The notes: generated from the letters alone by a model not told the origin. A stretch of 45,539 nt of DNA from an uncultured Eubacteriales bacterium (GCA_900315875.1 ONAX01000005.1:1-45539); one strand, 5' to 3'. Counted from the stretch's first letter, positions 15,413-24,357 are shown. Made by a program: numbers and translations.

Positions 15413-17218
15413 TCACCGGTCAATAAGTTCCTTGCCGCAGTACATCTTTATGATATCGAAATGGCTGTTCTTTTTCTTCGTATCATACTTATCGCTGCCG
15501 TCAAGCTCCTTCAGCATTTCCGCCAGCAATTTTTTGTCCGCAGCACCCTTGTATTCACTGTTCCTGATGATAAGACCGAACGCTCCGAGCAAAGCCGCAA
15601 CCGGGATATTCCTGTTCTTTGCGCCCTCCAGTTCTCCGAGAGTAACAGCCTTTGTCATAACAAGATTATTTCCGTCGGGATCCTTGTAGTGAACCTCGAT
15701 AAAGGCGAATTCCGTATTATTGTCCGCTGTGCTTGTATTCACATAACGGGAGGAAAACCGTTTTTCAGCCTTACCCCTTGTAAACTGTATCAGTGCAACC
15801 ACATTGTGCTCCGATCCGATTCCGTCCGTTGCCTTTTTGGTATCATGGAATTCCTGCTGGGTCAGCACCCTTGCCTCGTAGCCGAGAAGACGGTATTTGC
15901 TTACAAACTGCGGGTTCAGCTCAACCGATATCTTAACATCCTTTGCGATAGTTACGAGCTTTGACACAAGCTTGTCGTGCAGCTCGTCAAGAATATCCTC
16001 GGGGCACGAAATGAAGGTGTAGTTTCCGTTTCCGTTCTGAGCCAGAGCCTCCATTTTGTCGTCCTTGAAGTTATTGTATCCGTAGCCTGCTATGGACAGA
16101 TATATTCCGGTTTCGCGCTTTTCCTTAATGAAGTCCTTAAGGCCGCCCTTAGCGGTTATGCCGAAATTGAAATCTCCGTCAGTAAATATAAATACGCGGT
16201 TATTGCCGTCCTTGTCGTAATTCTCCTCAAGGTAGGCATAGGCATTTGTAAGACCCTCGCTGCCGTTTGTGCAGCCGCCGATACCGTCGATACTGAGAAT
16301 TGCCTTAACACAAGCGGACATGTCGCCGCCGTCGAGATCCTTTGCAACTGTCACTGTTTCGTCGGAGTATGCAATAATGGAAAGCTTGTCGCCCTTTCTG
16401 AGCTTGCTTATTATAGAAGCCATCGACATCTGTACAAGCACCCATCTTGAATCCATGCTTCCGGATACGTCAACAAGCAGACACAGGTTCTGCCTGACGC
16501 CCTTTTCGGCCTTCTTGCCCCTCAGTCCCACTAAGAACAGCTCATCCCTGTCCTGCCACGGGCACATGCCCTTTTCCGTACTGATGGAAAACAGCTCATC
16601 GTCGGCAGGCTTTTTCAGTTTATAGTGGTATGAATTGAGAATTTCCTCGATTCGTACATAATTCTTGTCAATATTACTTGAGGTACGTACCTTGTTTCTT
16701 ATGTATGACCAGGATGCGGTGTTCACATTAGCAGAAAAAATCGCAGCCGGATTATCAAGCGGACTTTGCTGCTCTGCCTCACGGGTAACCTCTGTTTCAG
16801 ATGTATTGAACTCTGCGCTTTCTGCCATACCCTGCATTGCCATTCCAGGCATTGCCATACCCGGCATAACAGCCGCCGCTGCCATCATCGGCTCCGGCTC
16901 GGGACAACATTCCTCCACGCAAAGCTCAGGTTCACACAGTCCTTCGGTCGGAGGAGCGCTCCTGAGGCCTTTGGCATTGCTTTCGACAGCACGTCTACGA
17001 AAAACAGGTTCGCTTGTAAGCCTTTTTGTATTGCGGCCAAAGCACCATCCCGGATTATAAACTGCGCTTTTATCTACTTTAATATCAGCCCCGAAGCAAT
17101 TCGAGCAAAGCTTTGCGACCTGTTTATCGCTGAAGCCCAGTTCTTTATAAAAATCCTTCATTTCCTGATACTGCTCCGGATTCATACGGTACTCATATTT
17201 ATTCCCTGAAAACAGCAT
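15413..17218 (-). CDS. VWA-domain protein, YfbK-like
   Basis: 601 aa. An N-terminal region of about 170 aa has a Cys motif (LCSNCFG) and a Met/Gly/Ala-rich low-complexity stretch (PGMAMPGMAM). Next comes the YfbK-type lead-in (FSANVNTASWSYIRNKV...VRIEEILNSYHY), then a VWA domain with a complete MIDAS: DVSGSMDSR, a conserved Thr near GGCTNGSEG, and FIFTDGDFNFG. A C-terminal DUF3520-like beta domain follows. VWA domains bind protein partners through a metal ion. No signal peptide is seen. The start at 17218 is set by GGAGG 7 bases upstream; ATG 17224 abuts that site. The HEFGH gene follows directly. Confidence 0.85.
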   Translation of the reverse strand: MLFSGNKYEYRMNPEQYQEMKDFYKELGFSDKQVAKLCSNCFGADIKVDKSAVYNPGWCFGRNTKRLTSEPVFRRRAVESNAKGLRSAPPTEGLCEPELCVEECCPEPEPMMAAAAVMPGMAMPGMAMQGMAESAEFNTSETEVTREAEQQSPLDNPAAIFSANVNTASWSYIRNKVRTSSNIDKNYVRIEEILNSYHYKLKKPADDELFSISTEKGMCPWQDRDELFLVGLRGKKAEKGVRQNLCLLVDVSGSMDSRWVLVQMSMASIISKLRKGDKLSIIAYSDETVTVAKDLDGGDMSACVKAILSIDGIGGCTNGSEGLTNAYAYLEENYDKDGNNRVFIFTDGDFNFGITAKGGLKDFIKEKRETGIYLSIAGYGYNNFKDDKMEALAQNGNGNYTFISCPEDILDELHDKLVSKLVTIAKDVKISVELNPQFVSKYRLLGYEARVLTQQEFHDTKKATDGIGSEHNVVALIQFTRGKAEKRFSSRYVNTSTADNNTEFAFIEVHYKDPDGNNLVMTKAVTLGELEGAKNRNIPVAALLGAFGLIIRNSEYKGAADKKLLAEMLKELDGSDKYDTKKKNSHFDIIKMYCGKELIDR

Positions 17219-17249
17219 AGCCATACCTCCGTTAATAATTATTTGTTTA

Positions 17250-17278
17250 ATTTTACCATAATAAAACTGCAGGGTCAA
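17250..17278 (-). promoter_or_regulatory. Promoter of the VWA operon
   Basis: On the minus strand TTGACC (17273-17278), a 17-bp spacer and TAAAAT (17250-17255), about 30 bp before the start. Confidence 0.7.
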
Positions 17279-17405
17279 TCGTGTGTATCTGATTTTACGA
17301 ATAATTCACAAATACATCTGGCAGACGCACCGGGTGACATCGGACAGTCTGCAAATCCCGGGCGGATAGCAGAGCCCATATACAAGAACTCTTATAACAA
17401 AAGCA

Positions 17406-17434
17406 AAAGCCTGCAAGCTCGGCTCACAGGCTTT
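17406..17434 (-). terminator. Terminator after the LRR-protein remnant
   Basis: AAAGCCTG (17406-17413) pairs with CAGGCTTT (17427-17434); read on the minus strand it runs into TTTTGCTTTT. It probably also ends the amidase-cassette transcript. Confidence 0.7.
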
Positions 17435-17443
17435 CTATAATAA

Positions 17444-17668
17444 TTATTTTACGTCAAGTGCAAAGGTCTTTTCAATGCTCTTTCCGTCTCCGTCCGTTAC
17501 AACTATCTTCAAATCAAAGTTTCCGGCAGATGTGGGCTTGAATGAAGCAGCAGCAGATGTTGTATTCTCTGTTCCGATGAGCTTCCATGTTTCGGATGTG
17601 CTTCTCTTGTAATAGTAGGAATTATGTATATATGCCTGTGCCGCCTTCTGCTTATGAAAAAGACACAT
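17444..17668 (-). pseudogene. Remnant of a secreted LRR-type protein (C-terminal YYYKR repeat)
   Basis: About 60 codons of one C-terminal repeat survive (SYYYKRSTSETWKLIGTE ... FKPTSAGNFDLKIVVTD ... FALDV), closely matching the three repeats at the end of the protein at 144-2858. There is no signal peptide, LRR domain or credible ribosome site, and similarity stops abruptly near 17640. I read it as the 3' tail of a deleted paralog whose terminator is still in place. A small expressed protein is less likely. Confidence 0.65.
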
Positions 17669-17734
17669 GAGGAAAACCGACTGTATGGGTACGTCGGGGG
17701 CTTCTTGGACTATTTGTTGTATTATAAGATAGGA

Positions 17735-18364
17735 CTATTTTGTCAGTTCATAGGTTCCGAATTCGGGAGTTATCGTTTCCTCTATTGCAGCTTTGGCTGC
17801 TTCAAGCTTTGGTTTGACTGCGTTGTAGTCAGTGATATATGGGGATGCATATTCTTCGCCGAGACCGTAATATGCGTTTTCGAGCATCCACTTTATCCGC
17901 ACGCGCTCGTCAATATCCAGATTATAGCTGTTGTCGTTATAGGTATCGCAGCATTCTACAAGAAAATCGTAGTATCTTCCTCTGTCCGAAAAATCCTCGA
18001 AGCTTAATCCAGTGTCTGTGTGACCGTATTTTTTTACGATCTCTATTACTTCCCTCATGACGTCGTACTCTGCCTCGAATTCGGCGTCTGTATATTCTTT
18101 ATGATATTCCGCGTCGCCAGGCTGCACACCGCTGTTTTGGGCAAGAAATTCATCCATTCTCTCCTGTGTATTTTTACTGATACTGTCTTTAAGTCTTTTT
18201 TTAGCTTCTGCCTCCGCTCCGGTAGGCTTTTCGTAGTTTACGCTGGTCTGAGGGATCTCCGGTTCCGTTGTTGTCAGTCCGTTTGTCTGAGCCACCGCAA
18301 CGACAGACCCCGTTGCAACAGCCAGCAATACAGCTGCACAGGTTATAATAATAGCTTTTTTCAT
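17735..18364 (-). CDS. Exported CCD-x-YN protein (amidase cassette, third gene)
   Basis: 209 aa. A signal peptide covers residues 1-26 (KK, hydrophobic core, AVAQ). The mature part is acidic and helical. Residues 104-160 (EIVKKYGH, YYDFLVECCDTYND, LDIDERVRIKWML) resemble residues 135-197 of the protein at 19545-20291, so the two are paralogs. No family is recognised. AAAGGATG sits 8 bases before the ATG at 18364. The gene starts 16 bp after the amidase stop, implying one mRNA. A role as an immunity, chaperone or targeting partner of the amidase is inference from position only. Confidence 0.7.
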   Translation of the reverse strand: MKKAIIITCAAVLLAVATGSVVAVAQTNGLTTTEPEIPQTSVNYEKPTGAEAEAKKRLKDSISKNTQERMDEFLAQNSGVQPGDAEYHKEYTDAEFEAEYDVMREVIEIVKKYGHTDTGLSFEDFSDRGRYYDFLVECCDTYNDNSYNLDIDERVRIKWMLENAYYGLGEEYASPYITDYNAVKPKLEAAKAAIEETITPEFGTYELTK

Positions 18365-18380
18365 GTCAATCATCCTTTCT

Positions 18381-19526
18381 TTATGTAAAATTATAGAATC
18401 GTACCTTGTAATCACCGTTTACATAATGATTTAGAACTGTGCTAAGCAACTTGTTGTAACTAGGAGATGAATGATAAGAAACTTTATAGTTAGCTTTGTC
18501 GTTAAAGTTTGACGGTTGCTGTGATATTATCATGGTATGTACACACACATAACCCCAGCCAAAATTATATTCAAGTATTTGTACCACATCTCCCTTAACA
18601 TAATTCGTACTTGATGTCGCTTGTGATTGTAATATATCATTTACAGTAAAATCGTTATAAGACACATGCTGTTGCCAATAATACTTAAAATATTTAGCGC
18701 TTATCCAAGAACTTGGGTCTGACAGTTCCCAACTGTCATCAAGCTCAGTTGTGTTGGATGGAGCTGGATTAACGTTATTAATTTTGTTAACATTCCAGTT
18801 GCCCTGATAATGATATCCTCCAGCCGCAAGGCATTGCGAAACAAAATTTGCACAATCTCCTCTAAGATTTTCACAGTTTGGATATGTTTTCAGATGATCA
18901 TCATAGTTATCCAATGCATATTGAGCCGCGTAGGTTGCATTATATCCTGTAGCAGGCTCAATCAACCATTGATCACTACCTGTCTGATTGTATGTCGACT
19001 GATACACATTTGCTGTATCACTGCACGAACCACCCTGTACTGCTACTATTTTCATACAATTGCTTCCGTTCGTATAAATAGCATGAGAGAAGTTGTCATT
19101 ATCAGTGATCCGGAAAAACTGTTTAACATCCGGATCAATATATTTCACTACAATATTAATTCCATTCGTCGATTGTGCCGATACTGTGGAAAGACATTTA
19201 TTAGCAGCTACCGCAGATGTGATTCTATAAAAACCACTGAAAGTACCGGGAGAACTATTATATGTCAATTTCCATCTTTGTCTGGCAGTACCTTCGTAAC
19301 GATACTGATATACATTATCGCCGTCATTTGCTACATCAGTCGAAACCGTCAGGTACTTTCCGCTGTTCACATTTTTAATGTAATAATAATTTCCACTTAT
19401 GATGTAAGAGCTTTCCAACGCATCCGCAGATGTCGAAAACCATTTCATGGGAGTCAATAATATTATTAGTATTAATATAACAGAGAATCCCACCTTAAAT
19501 AACCATTTGAAATTATTTATGACCAT
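18381..19526 (-). CDS. Secreted ricin-lectin / putative amidase (Amidase_6) protein
   Basis: 381 aa. An N-terminal hydrophobic segment (about 10-27) is a signal peptide or anchor. Residues about 40-195 form a ricin-type beta-trefoil (YYIKNVNSGKYLTV, VYQ, QRWKL, QWLIEPA), a carbohydrate-binding fold. Residues about 200-381 match the Amidase_6 domain: YAAQYALDNYDD, then RGDCANFVSQCLAAGG with the likely catalytic Cys, and a His in CVHTMII. These domains are thought to cut peptide or amide bonds in cell walls. The gene is clearly more A+T-rich than proS or VWA beside it, which suggests transfer. It lies 16-18 bp from a CCD-x-YN gene on each side. Confidence 0.85.
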   Translation of the reverse strand: MVINNFKWLFKVGFSVILILIILLTPMKWFSTSADALESSYIISGNYYYIKNVNSGKYLTVSTDVANDGDNVYQYRYEGTARQRWKLTYNSSPGTFSGFYRITSAVAANKCLSTVSAQSTNGINIVVKYIDPDVKQFFRITDNDNFSHAIYTNGSNCMKIVAVQGGSCSDTANVYQSTYNQTGSDQWLIEPATGYNATYAAQYALDNYDDHLKTYPNCENLRGDCANFVSQCLAAGGYHYQGNWNVNKINNVNPAPSNTTELDDSWELSDPSSWISAKYFKYYWQQHVSYNDFTVNDILQSQATSSTNYVKGDVVQILEYNFGWGYVCVHTMIISQQPSNFNDKANYKVSYHSSPSYNKLLSTVLNHYVNGDYKVRFYNFT

Positions 19527-19544
19527 ATAAATTCTCCTTTTTGA

Positions 19545-20291
19545 TTATTGCTTTCCGGCTTTTTTCAGAACCTGCAATGATTCCTCCACTGCATCAGCCC
19601 AGTGTTGATACGCCTCGGGATTCCAGACAGCTACATGATCTTTGTTGAAGCCGTTACCTGTTCCGTTTGAAAATCCTTGCTGAGCATGTGCACTAGCATC
19701 GCTGATGTAGTTTACAAGTTTTACCTTCTCGACCAGATCAAGCTCATCACTGTTATACAGATCGCAGCAGTCGAGGATAAATAAAAAGAATTTGTCGTAG
19801 TCCTCAATGGTTTTAAAATCATGATACTCTATAAATTCATCTATATACTCTGCTCGTCCGTGCTGCTTGACCAGTTGGTGTATTTCATCCCTTAACTGCT
19901 TTTCAACATGCTTTGATGCAATATCTCTGAGCCGCGGTTCGCTCATCCAGTATTCTCCTTCAAAATCCGGATCACCCTCCTCCTTCTGTTTCAGTATTAT
20001 CTGATATTCTGCTTCCAGCCTGTCACGATACTCCTGCATTAATTCATTTTCAATCTGTTTTTCGAGAGAGACATAGATTTCGCTGCTTTCAGAAGAGACA
20101 AAGAGTCCGCTGCCTGTTGCAAAGATAATACTAATTGCAAGTATTCCTATCGTCACCACTGCAATCACCACCGCCGCCAGCAAAACCATCCATTTCTTAT
20201 TCTTATTACGCGTAGAGATGTTTTGTACCTGCTCCTGCGCAGGATCGGTCAGTGTGGTATCATTTGACAATTTATCACAATCGTCTTTCAT
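19545..20291 (-). CDS. Membrane-anchored CCD-x-YN protein (amidase cassette, first gene)
   Basis: 248 aa. A cytoplasmic N-terminus of about 33 residues, one membrane helix at 34-58, then an acidic helical exterior domain with coiled-coil-like stretches (80-110). Residues 135-197 (HQLVKQHGR, FFLFILDCCDLYN, LDLVEKVKLVNYI) align with the exported protein at 17735-18364. The family is not recognised. A GGAGG site precedes the ATG. It is first in a three-gene run and could hold a partner at the membrane. The 63 bp to proS has no clear terminator, so some read-through is possible. Confidence 0.72.
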   Translation of the reverse strand: MKDDCDKLSNDTTLTDPAQEQVQNISTRNKNKKWMVLLAAVVIAVVTIGILAISIIFATGSGLFVSSESSEIYVSLEKQIENELMQEYRDRLEAEYQIILKQKEEGDPDFEGEYWMSEPRLRDIASKHVEKQLRDEIHQLVKQHGRAEYIDEFIEYHDFKTIEDYDKFFLFILDCCDLYNSDELDLVEKVKLVNYISDASAHAQQGFSNGTGNGFNKDHVAVWNPEAYQHWADAVEESLQVLKKAGKQ

Positions 20292-20354
20292 TATGATCGA
20301 CTCCTCCTTTTCCTCATAAGCTTTTCCGACACTGCTTCATAACCACCTGCATAA

Positions 20355-21797
20355 TCAGTACTGTCTGCCCCAGTATACCATATGCTTTGCAGGACGTCCG
20401 CAGCACACGCATGTGTCTGCCAGATGATCCTCAACAAAGGGGATACAGCGGGATTTCACGCCGCCGGTCTCGTCCTTGAGCTGATCCTCGCAGGCGCTGT
20501 CGCCGCACCACATAGCCTTGATGAATCCGGGCTTGTTTGCTGCGATATCGAGGAACTCCTCATGTGTACGAGCCTCAAAGGTCTTTTCTCTGAGGTTTTC
20601 GAGAGCAGCGTTATACATGCTGTCGTGGATATCCTGAAGAAGCTTTTTAATGGTATCCTCAATTCCATCGAGAGAAGCGAAGATCTTTTCTCTCGTATCT
20701 CTGCGAACCAGAACACACTGGTTGTTTTCGATATCCTTCGGGCCGATTTCAAGACGAACCGGAACGCCGAGCATTTCATACTGGCTGAATTTCCAGCCGG
20801 GTGCCTTATCGCTGTCGTCAAGCCTGACTCTGAGGTCAGCAGCCACAAGGCGCTGTCTGACTTCGCCTGCCTTTTCGAGAACGCCTTCCTTTTTCTGTGC
20901 TATCGGAATAACGGCCACCTGGATGGGCGCAACCTTCGGCGGAAGAACAAGTCCGTCGTCGTCGCCGTGAACCATGATAAGCGCACCGATCATTCTTGTG
21001 GAAACACCCCAGGATGTCTGGTGCGGATACTGCAGTGTATTGTCGCGTCCTGCGAATTTTATATCAAAGCTGCGTGCAAAGCCGTCGCCGAAATAGTGTG
21101 ATGTACCGCCCTGCAGAGCGACGCCGTTATGCATCATAGGCTCGATTGTATAGGTTTCCTCGGCGCCTGCGAATTTTTCCTTTTCGGTCTTTTTACCTGT
21201 AACTGCAGGGATCGCAAGTGTTTCCTTATAGAAATCGATATATACCTGCAGCATGCGGCGTGTTTCCTCTATAGCCTCCTCGGCTGTTTCGTGCATTGTA
21301 TGTCCCTCCTGCCAGAGGAATTCAGATGTACGCAGGAAGGGGCGGGTTGTCTTTTCCCAGCGGACAACCGAGCACCACTGATTGTAAAGCTTCGGCAGGT
21401 CACGGTAGGAATTGATTATTTTTGCGTAATGCTCGCAGAAAAGTGTTTCGGATGTCGGGCGCACGCAGAGTCTTTCCTGCAGCTTTTCGCTACCTCCAAT
21501 TGTTACCCATGCGCACTCGGGTGCAAAGCCCTCAACGTGATCCTTCTCCTTCTGCAGGAGATTTTCAGGGATGAACATCGGCATATATACGTTTTCATGA
21601 CCTGTTTCCTTGAAGCGGCGGTCAAGATCCTTCTGAATATTCTCCCAGATAGCGTATCCGTGCGGACGGATGACCATACAGCCCTTGATGCCGGAATAAT
21701 CGGCAAGCTCCGCCTTTTTTACGATATCCGTATACCATTTTGCAAAATCCTCATCACGTGAGGTAATAGCTTCTACAAGCTTTTTCTGCTGTGCCAT
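20355..21797 (-). CDS. proS: Prolyl-tRNA synthetase, archaeal/eukaryal type
   Basis: 480 aa, the length of the short type without the editing insertion of ordinary bacterial ProS. It attaches proline to tRNA-Pro. Class II motifs are visible: [14 protein letters not shown] (motif 1 region), [25 protein letters not shown] (motif 2) and [10 protein letters not shown]...[13 protein letters not shown] (motif 3). The anticodon-binding domain follows ([10 protein letters not shown]), then a C-terminal zinc-type domain with Cys pairs and the usual WGRQY end. AAAGGATAG lies upstream of the ATG. Its promoter abuts repeat copy B. Confidence 0.95.
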   Translation of the reverse strand: MAQQKKLVEAITSRDEDFAKWYTDIVKKAELADYSGIKGCMVIRPHGYAIWENIQKDLDRRFKETGHENVYMPMFIPENLLQKEKDHVEGFAPECAWVTIGGSEKLQERLCVRPTSETLFCEHYAKIINSYRDLPKLYNQWCSVVRWEKTTRPFLRTSEFLWQEGHTMHETAEEAIEETRRMLQVYIDFYKETLAIPAVTGKKTEKEKFAGAEETYTIEPMMHNGVALQGGTSHYFGDGFARSFDIKFAGRDNTLQYPHQTSWGVSTRMIGALIMVHGDDDGLVLPPKVAPIQVAVIPIAQKKEGVLEKAGEVRQRLVAADLRVRLDDSDKAPGWKFSQYEMLGVPVRLEIGPKDIENNQCVLVRRDTREKIFASLDGIEDTIKKLLQDIHDSMYNAALENLREKTFEARTHEEFLDIAANKPGFIKAMWCGDSACEDQLKDETGGVKSRCIPFVEDHLADTCVCCGRPAKHMVYWGRQY

Positions 21798-21856
21798 TAC
21801 ACTTCTATCCTTTCGTTTCTCATGATTCTTTTCACCGCGGGCAAGCCGCGTCTACT

Positions 21857-21885
21857 ATTATACAGCCTTTTTCGCCATATTGCAA
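21857..21885 (-). promoter_or_regulatory. Promoter of proS
   Basis: On the minus strand TTGCAA (21880-21885), a 17-bp spacer and TATAAT (21857-21862). No T-box is present in the roughly 55-base leader. The repeat element starts directly upstream of the -35. Confidence 0.78.
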
Positions 21886-21887
21886 GC

Positions 21888-22190
21888 CCCATCGGCACAG
21901 TGCCTGTGCTGTCGATTCGCGGCAATCGCTGCGCTTACGCTTCGCTCTAAATGCGTACCACTATTTGGCTGATCGCGGTCGGAGTTGATAGCAGTTCCTT
22001 TTTTCAAAAAACTTCCACGACCGAAGCGTGACTTTGCACCCTGTCCGCGGCAATCGCTGCGCTTACGCTCCGCTCTAAATGCGTACCACTATTTGGCTGA
22101 TCGCGGTCGGAGTTGATAGCAGTTCTTTTTTTCAAAAAACTTCCACGACCGAAGCGTGACTTTGCACCCTGTCCGCGGCAATCGCTGCGC
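21888..22190. repeat. Intergenic repeat element, copy B (128-bp tandem array)
   Basis: The unit starting at CGCGGCAATCGCTGCGC begins at 21918, 22046 and 22174: two full 128-bp copies, nearly identical, plus 17 bp of a third. Each unit contains the shared core (TACGCTCCGCTCTAAATGCG, then GGCTGATCGCGGTCGG) and a facing CCACGACCG that can pair with CGGTCG. A short hairpin (GCACAG/CTGTGC, 21895-21909) lies at the left edge. It fills the 418-bp gap between SUFU and proS; no ORF is supported there. Confidence 0.8.
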
Positions 22191-22215
22191 GTTTATCAGT
22201 GCACTCAGGATGCGC

Positions 22216-22878
22216 TCAGAGATAAGACACGGTCCTTGACATATCGGTCACAAGGTCCGGGTTTCCGTCCGCCTTCATAGCAGCCACAAGTTCCGTTATA
22301 CGATCCGGATCTTCTTTTATCGCTGTCAGCTCCTGCTCGGTTATTCCGACAAGCTGGATAAATTCCGTAATGCCGTAAATCGTATCAAGAGTCCTTGCCT
22401 GTGTATCATTTACGGTTATCAGAGCCGTTATTGCGGATTCTGTCCCCTGATGCAGAGATGTACCGTTTCCGGCAACATACTGCTCGTTTTCAAAGTAACG
22501 CTTCTGCGTATATGTGTAGCGCGCTAAATTCAGCATCATATCGGCTGCCCACAGACATTCCTGCGGATCATCGCTTTTCAGCTTCATGGTCATTTCATAA
22601 CCCCAGCCGTTGTACTCTCCGCCGAAAGCTTCCTCTTCGGCATACAGTGTCGTCATGCCGAAGCTGACGAGATGAAGAAATCCCTTTTCGGATTTGTAAA
22701 AAGACATTCCGTCAAGATAGTTGTCTCCGCCGAACATCGCACGGGTAACTATATTAGTGCCGAAATGCACCGGTTTCTGACCCGCATACAAACGGGAGAA
22801 TTCTTCTTCAATCGCATCCCATCCGGGCGCCCATTCATCATCCTCATGCATCATGGCAAGAAATTCTTCCTTCGTCAC
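22216..22878 (-). CDS. Suppressor-of-fused (SUFU) domain protein
   Basis: 220 aa, one SUFU domain. Visible hallmarks are WDAIEEEFSRLYAGQKPVHF, GGDNYLDGMSFY, HLVSFGMTTLYAEE and GWGYEMTMKL. Bacterial SUFU proteins are common in Clostridia; in polymorphic-toxin loci they act as immunity proteins, but many are orphans like this one. The start is GTG with GGAGG 9 bases upstream. It lies 15 bp after aroK and is probably co-transcribed with aroE-aroK, with no obvious functional link to shikimate synthesis. Confidence 0.85.
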   Translation of the reverse strand: MTKEEFLAMMHEDDEWAPGWDAIEEEFSRLYAGQKPVHFGTNIVTRAMFGGDNYLDGMSFYKSEKGFLHLVSFGMTTLYAEEEAFGGEYNGWGYEMTMKLKSDDPQECLWAADMMLNLARYTYTQKRYFENEQYVAGNGTSLHQGTESAITALITVNDTQARTLDTIYGITEFIQLVGITEQELTAIKEDPDRITELVAAMKADGNPDLVTDMSRTVSYL

Positions 22879-22893
22879 AGCTCTTACCTCCGA

Positions 22894-23397
22894 TCAGAGA
22901 TTGCGTATAATTTCCATGCATACCTGCATGGGCGAATCATCCGCATTTACTATCATATCTGCTGCTGCGCGGTAAAGCGGCAGGCGCTTATTATACAGCT
23001 CGCGCATAGCCTCATCCTTGTCAGGCCGGTTAAGGAGAGGTCTTGTTGTATCGTTTTCCAGACGCTTTGCGACAGTTTCCACCGGCAGCTCCAGAAGGAC
23101 TATTCTTCCGCTTTTTTTGAGGACCTCAACGTTTTCCCTGAATACCAGCGTACCTCCGCCAGCTGCTATCACAAGTCCGTTTCTTTCGGAAAGCTCACGC
23201 GCAGCCTCTATTTCAAGAGCACGGAAATAGTCCTCTCCGGAATCGGCAAATATTTTGCTGACGGTTTTGTTTTCCTTTTTTTCTATATAACTGTCCAGAT
23301 CAATAAAGGACATGCCCGTTTTTTTAGCAAGCAGAGCACCCACTGTGCTCTTTCCGCAGCCCATGAAGCCGCAGAGAATTATATTTTTCTGTTTCAA
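22894..23397 (-). CDS. aroK: Shikimate kinase
   Basis: 167 aa, normal length. It phosphorylates shikimate with ATP in the pathway to chorismate. The P-loop is GFMGCGKST, the shikimate-binding Asp and Arg lie in IDLDSYIE and EDYFRALE, GGG occurs in VIAAGGGTL, and the lid is the RPLL region. The start is a TTG at 23397 with GGGAGGG upstream, a rare start that may lower its yield relative to aroE. It lies 19 bp after aroE. Confidence 0.93.
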   Translation of the reverse strand: MKQKNIILCGFMGCGKSTVGALLAKKTGMSFIDLDSYIEKKENKTVSKIFADSGEDYFRALEIEAARELSERNGLVIAAGGGTLVFRENVEVLKKSGRIVLLELPVETVAKRLENDTTRPLLNRPDKDEAMRELYNKRLPLYRAAADMIVNADDSPMQVCMEIIRNL

Positions 23398-23416
23398 TTC
23401 AGACCCTCCCGGGACA

Positions 23417-24256
23417 TCAGAATGTTTTTTTCATTTCCTTTGCGCTGTCCTCGACAAGCTGGCGTATATCGTCGGTATTATAGACCGTACCGTCCCATAT
23501 TTCATGAGCCACTACTGCCTGCCATACGAGCATGGACATGCCGCCTGAGGCTGTGGAGCCGTTTGCCTTTGCCTTTTTGACGAGCAGCGTTTCCATAGGA
23601 TTATATACAACGTCATAGACATATTCATATTTTGAGATCACGTCGTCACCCACGGCGATGGTATCGGTTTTCGGATACATGCCGAGAGGCGTACAGTTCA
23701 CAAGCAGTCCGCTGTCGCTGCCAAGCTCGCTGAGAAGGCATGTTTCAACATTGGCGCCGTCTATCTTCGAGCGAACGTCGGCTGCAAGTGCGTCACGCAA
23801 AGCAACATCCTCCGGGCGCACGGCTATTTTCAGTCTGCAGCCTGCAAGAGCTGCCTCGTATACAATTGTTCTTGCAACGCCGCCGCAGCCGAGAACGGTC
23901 ACATCTCCGGCAAAGGGTATTCCGGCAGCCTCAAGGGATTTCAGGAATCCGTCCGGGTCCGTTGTAAAGCCCTCACGCACGCTGCCGTTCTTTACGGTAT
24001 TTACAGATCCGTAAAGCTGTGCTTTTTTGTCAAGCCTGTCAAGAAACGGAATAATGTGCTGCTTGTTGGGGATAGTAATGTTATAGCCTGCAAGCTTGTC
24101 CAGATCCTTGATCTTTACCGGAAGCTCCTCGGGAGCTACGTCGATTATGCCGTATTCTCCGCATTCACCTGCAAGCTCAAAAAGTCGCTTGTGGATAAAC
24201 GGGGACATTGTGTGACCTATCGGATGGCCTATTACGGCGAACTGTCTTTCTGCCAT
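23417..24256 (-). CDS. aroE: Shikimate dehydrogenase
   Basis: 279 aa. It reduces 3-dehydroshikimate to shikimate with NADPH. The N-terminal substrate domain has VIGHPIGHTMSPFIH and NITIPNK with the catalytic Lys; the paired Asp is in TTDPDG. The Rossmann domain has GCGGVARTI and the DVVYNPMETLL segment, and the C-terminus has GGMSMLVWQA, all family signatures. AGGAGG precedes the ATG. It is first in aroE-aroK-SUFU and divergent from acpP. Confidence 0.95.
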   Translation of the reverse strand: MAERQFAVIGHPIGHTMSPFIHKRLFELAGECGEYGIIDVAPEELPVKIKDLDKLAGYNITIPNKQHIIPFLDRLDKKAQLYGSVNTVKNGSVREGFTTDPDGFLKSLEAAGIPFAGDVTVLGCGGVARTIVYEAALAGCRLKIAVRPEDVALRDALAADVRSKIDGANVETCLLSELGSDSGLLVNCTPLGMYPKTDTIAVGDDVISKYEYVYDVVYNPMETLLVKKAKANGSTASGGMSMLVWQAVVAHEIWDGTVYNTDDIRQLVEDSAKEMKKTF

Positions 24257-24357
24257 GGGTATTCCTCCTGTTAACCAAAATACATTGGCTTATTACACTA
24301 AATTTCAGAAATTTTTTATAATATTTGGAAAATTATAAAAAATTTGTAAATTACATA

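Noticed and set aside
21888-22190. CRISPR array
   Set aside because: The 128-bp period has no spacers of differing sequence, the units are near-identical throughout, and no cas genes are present.
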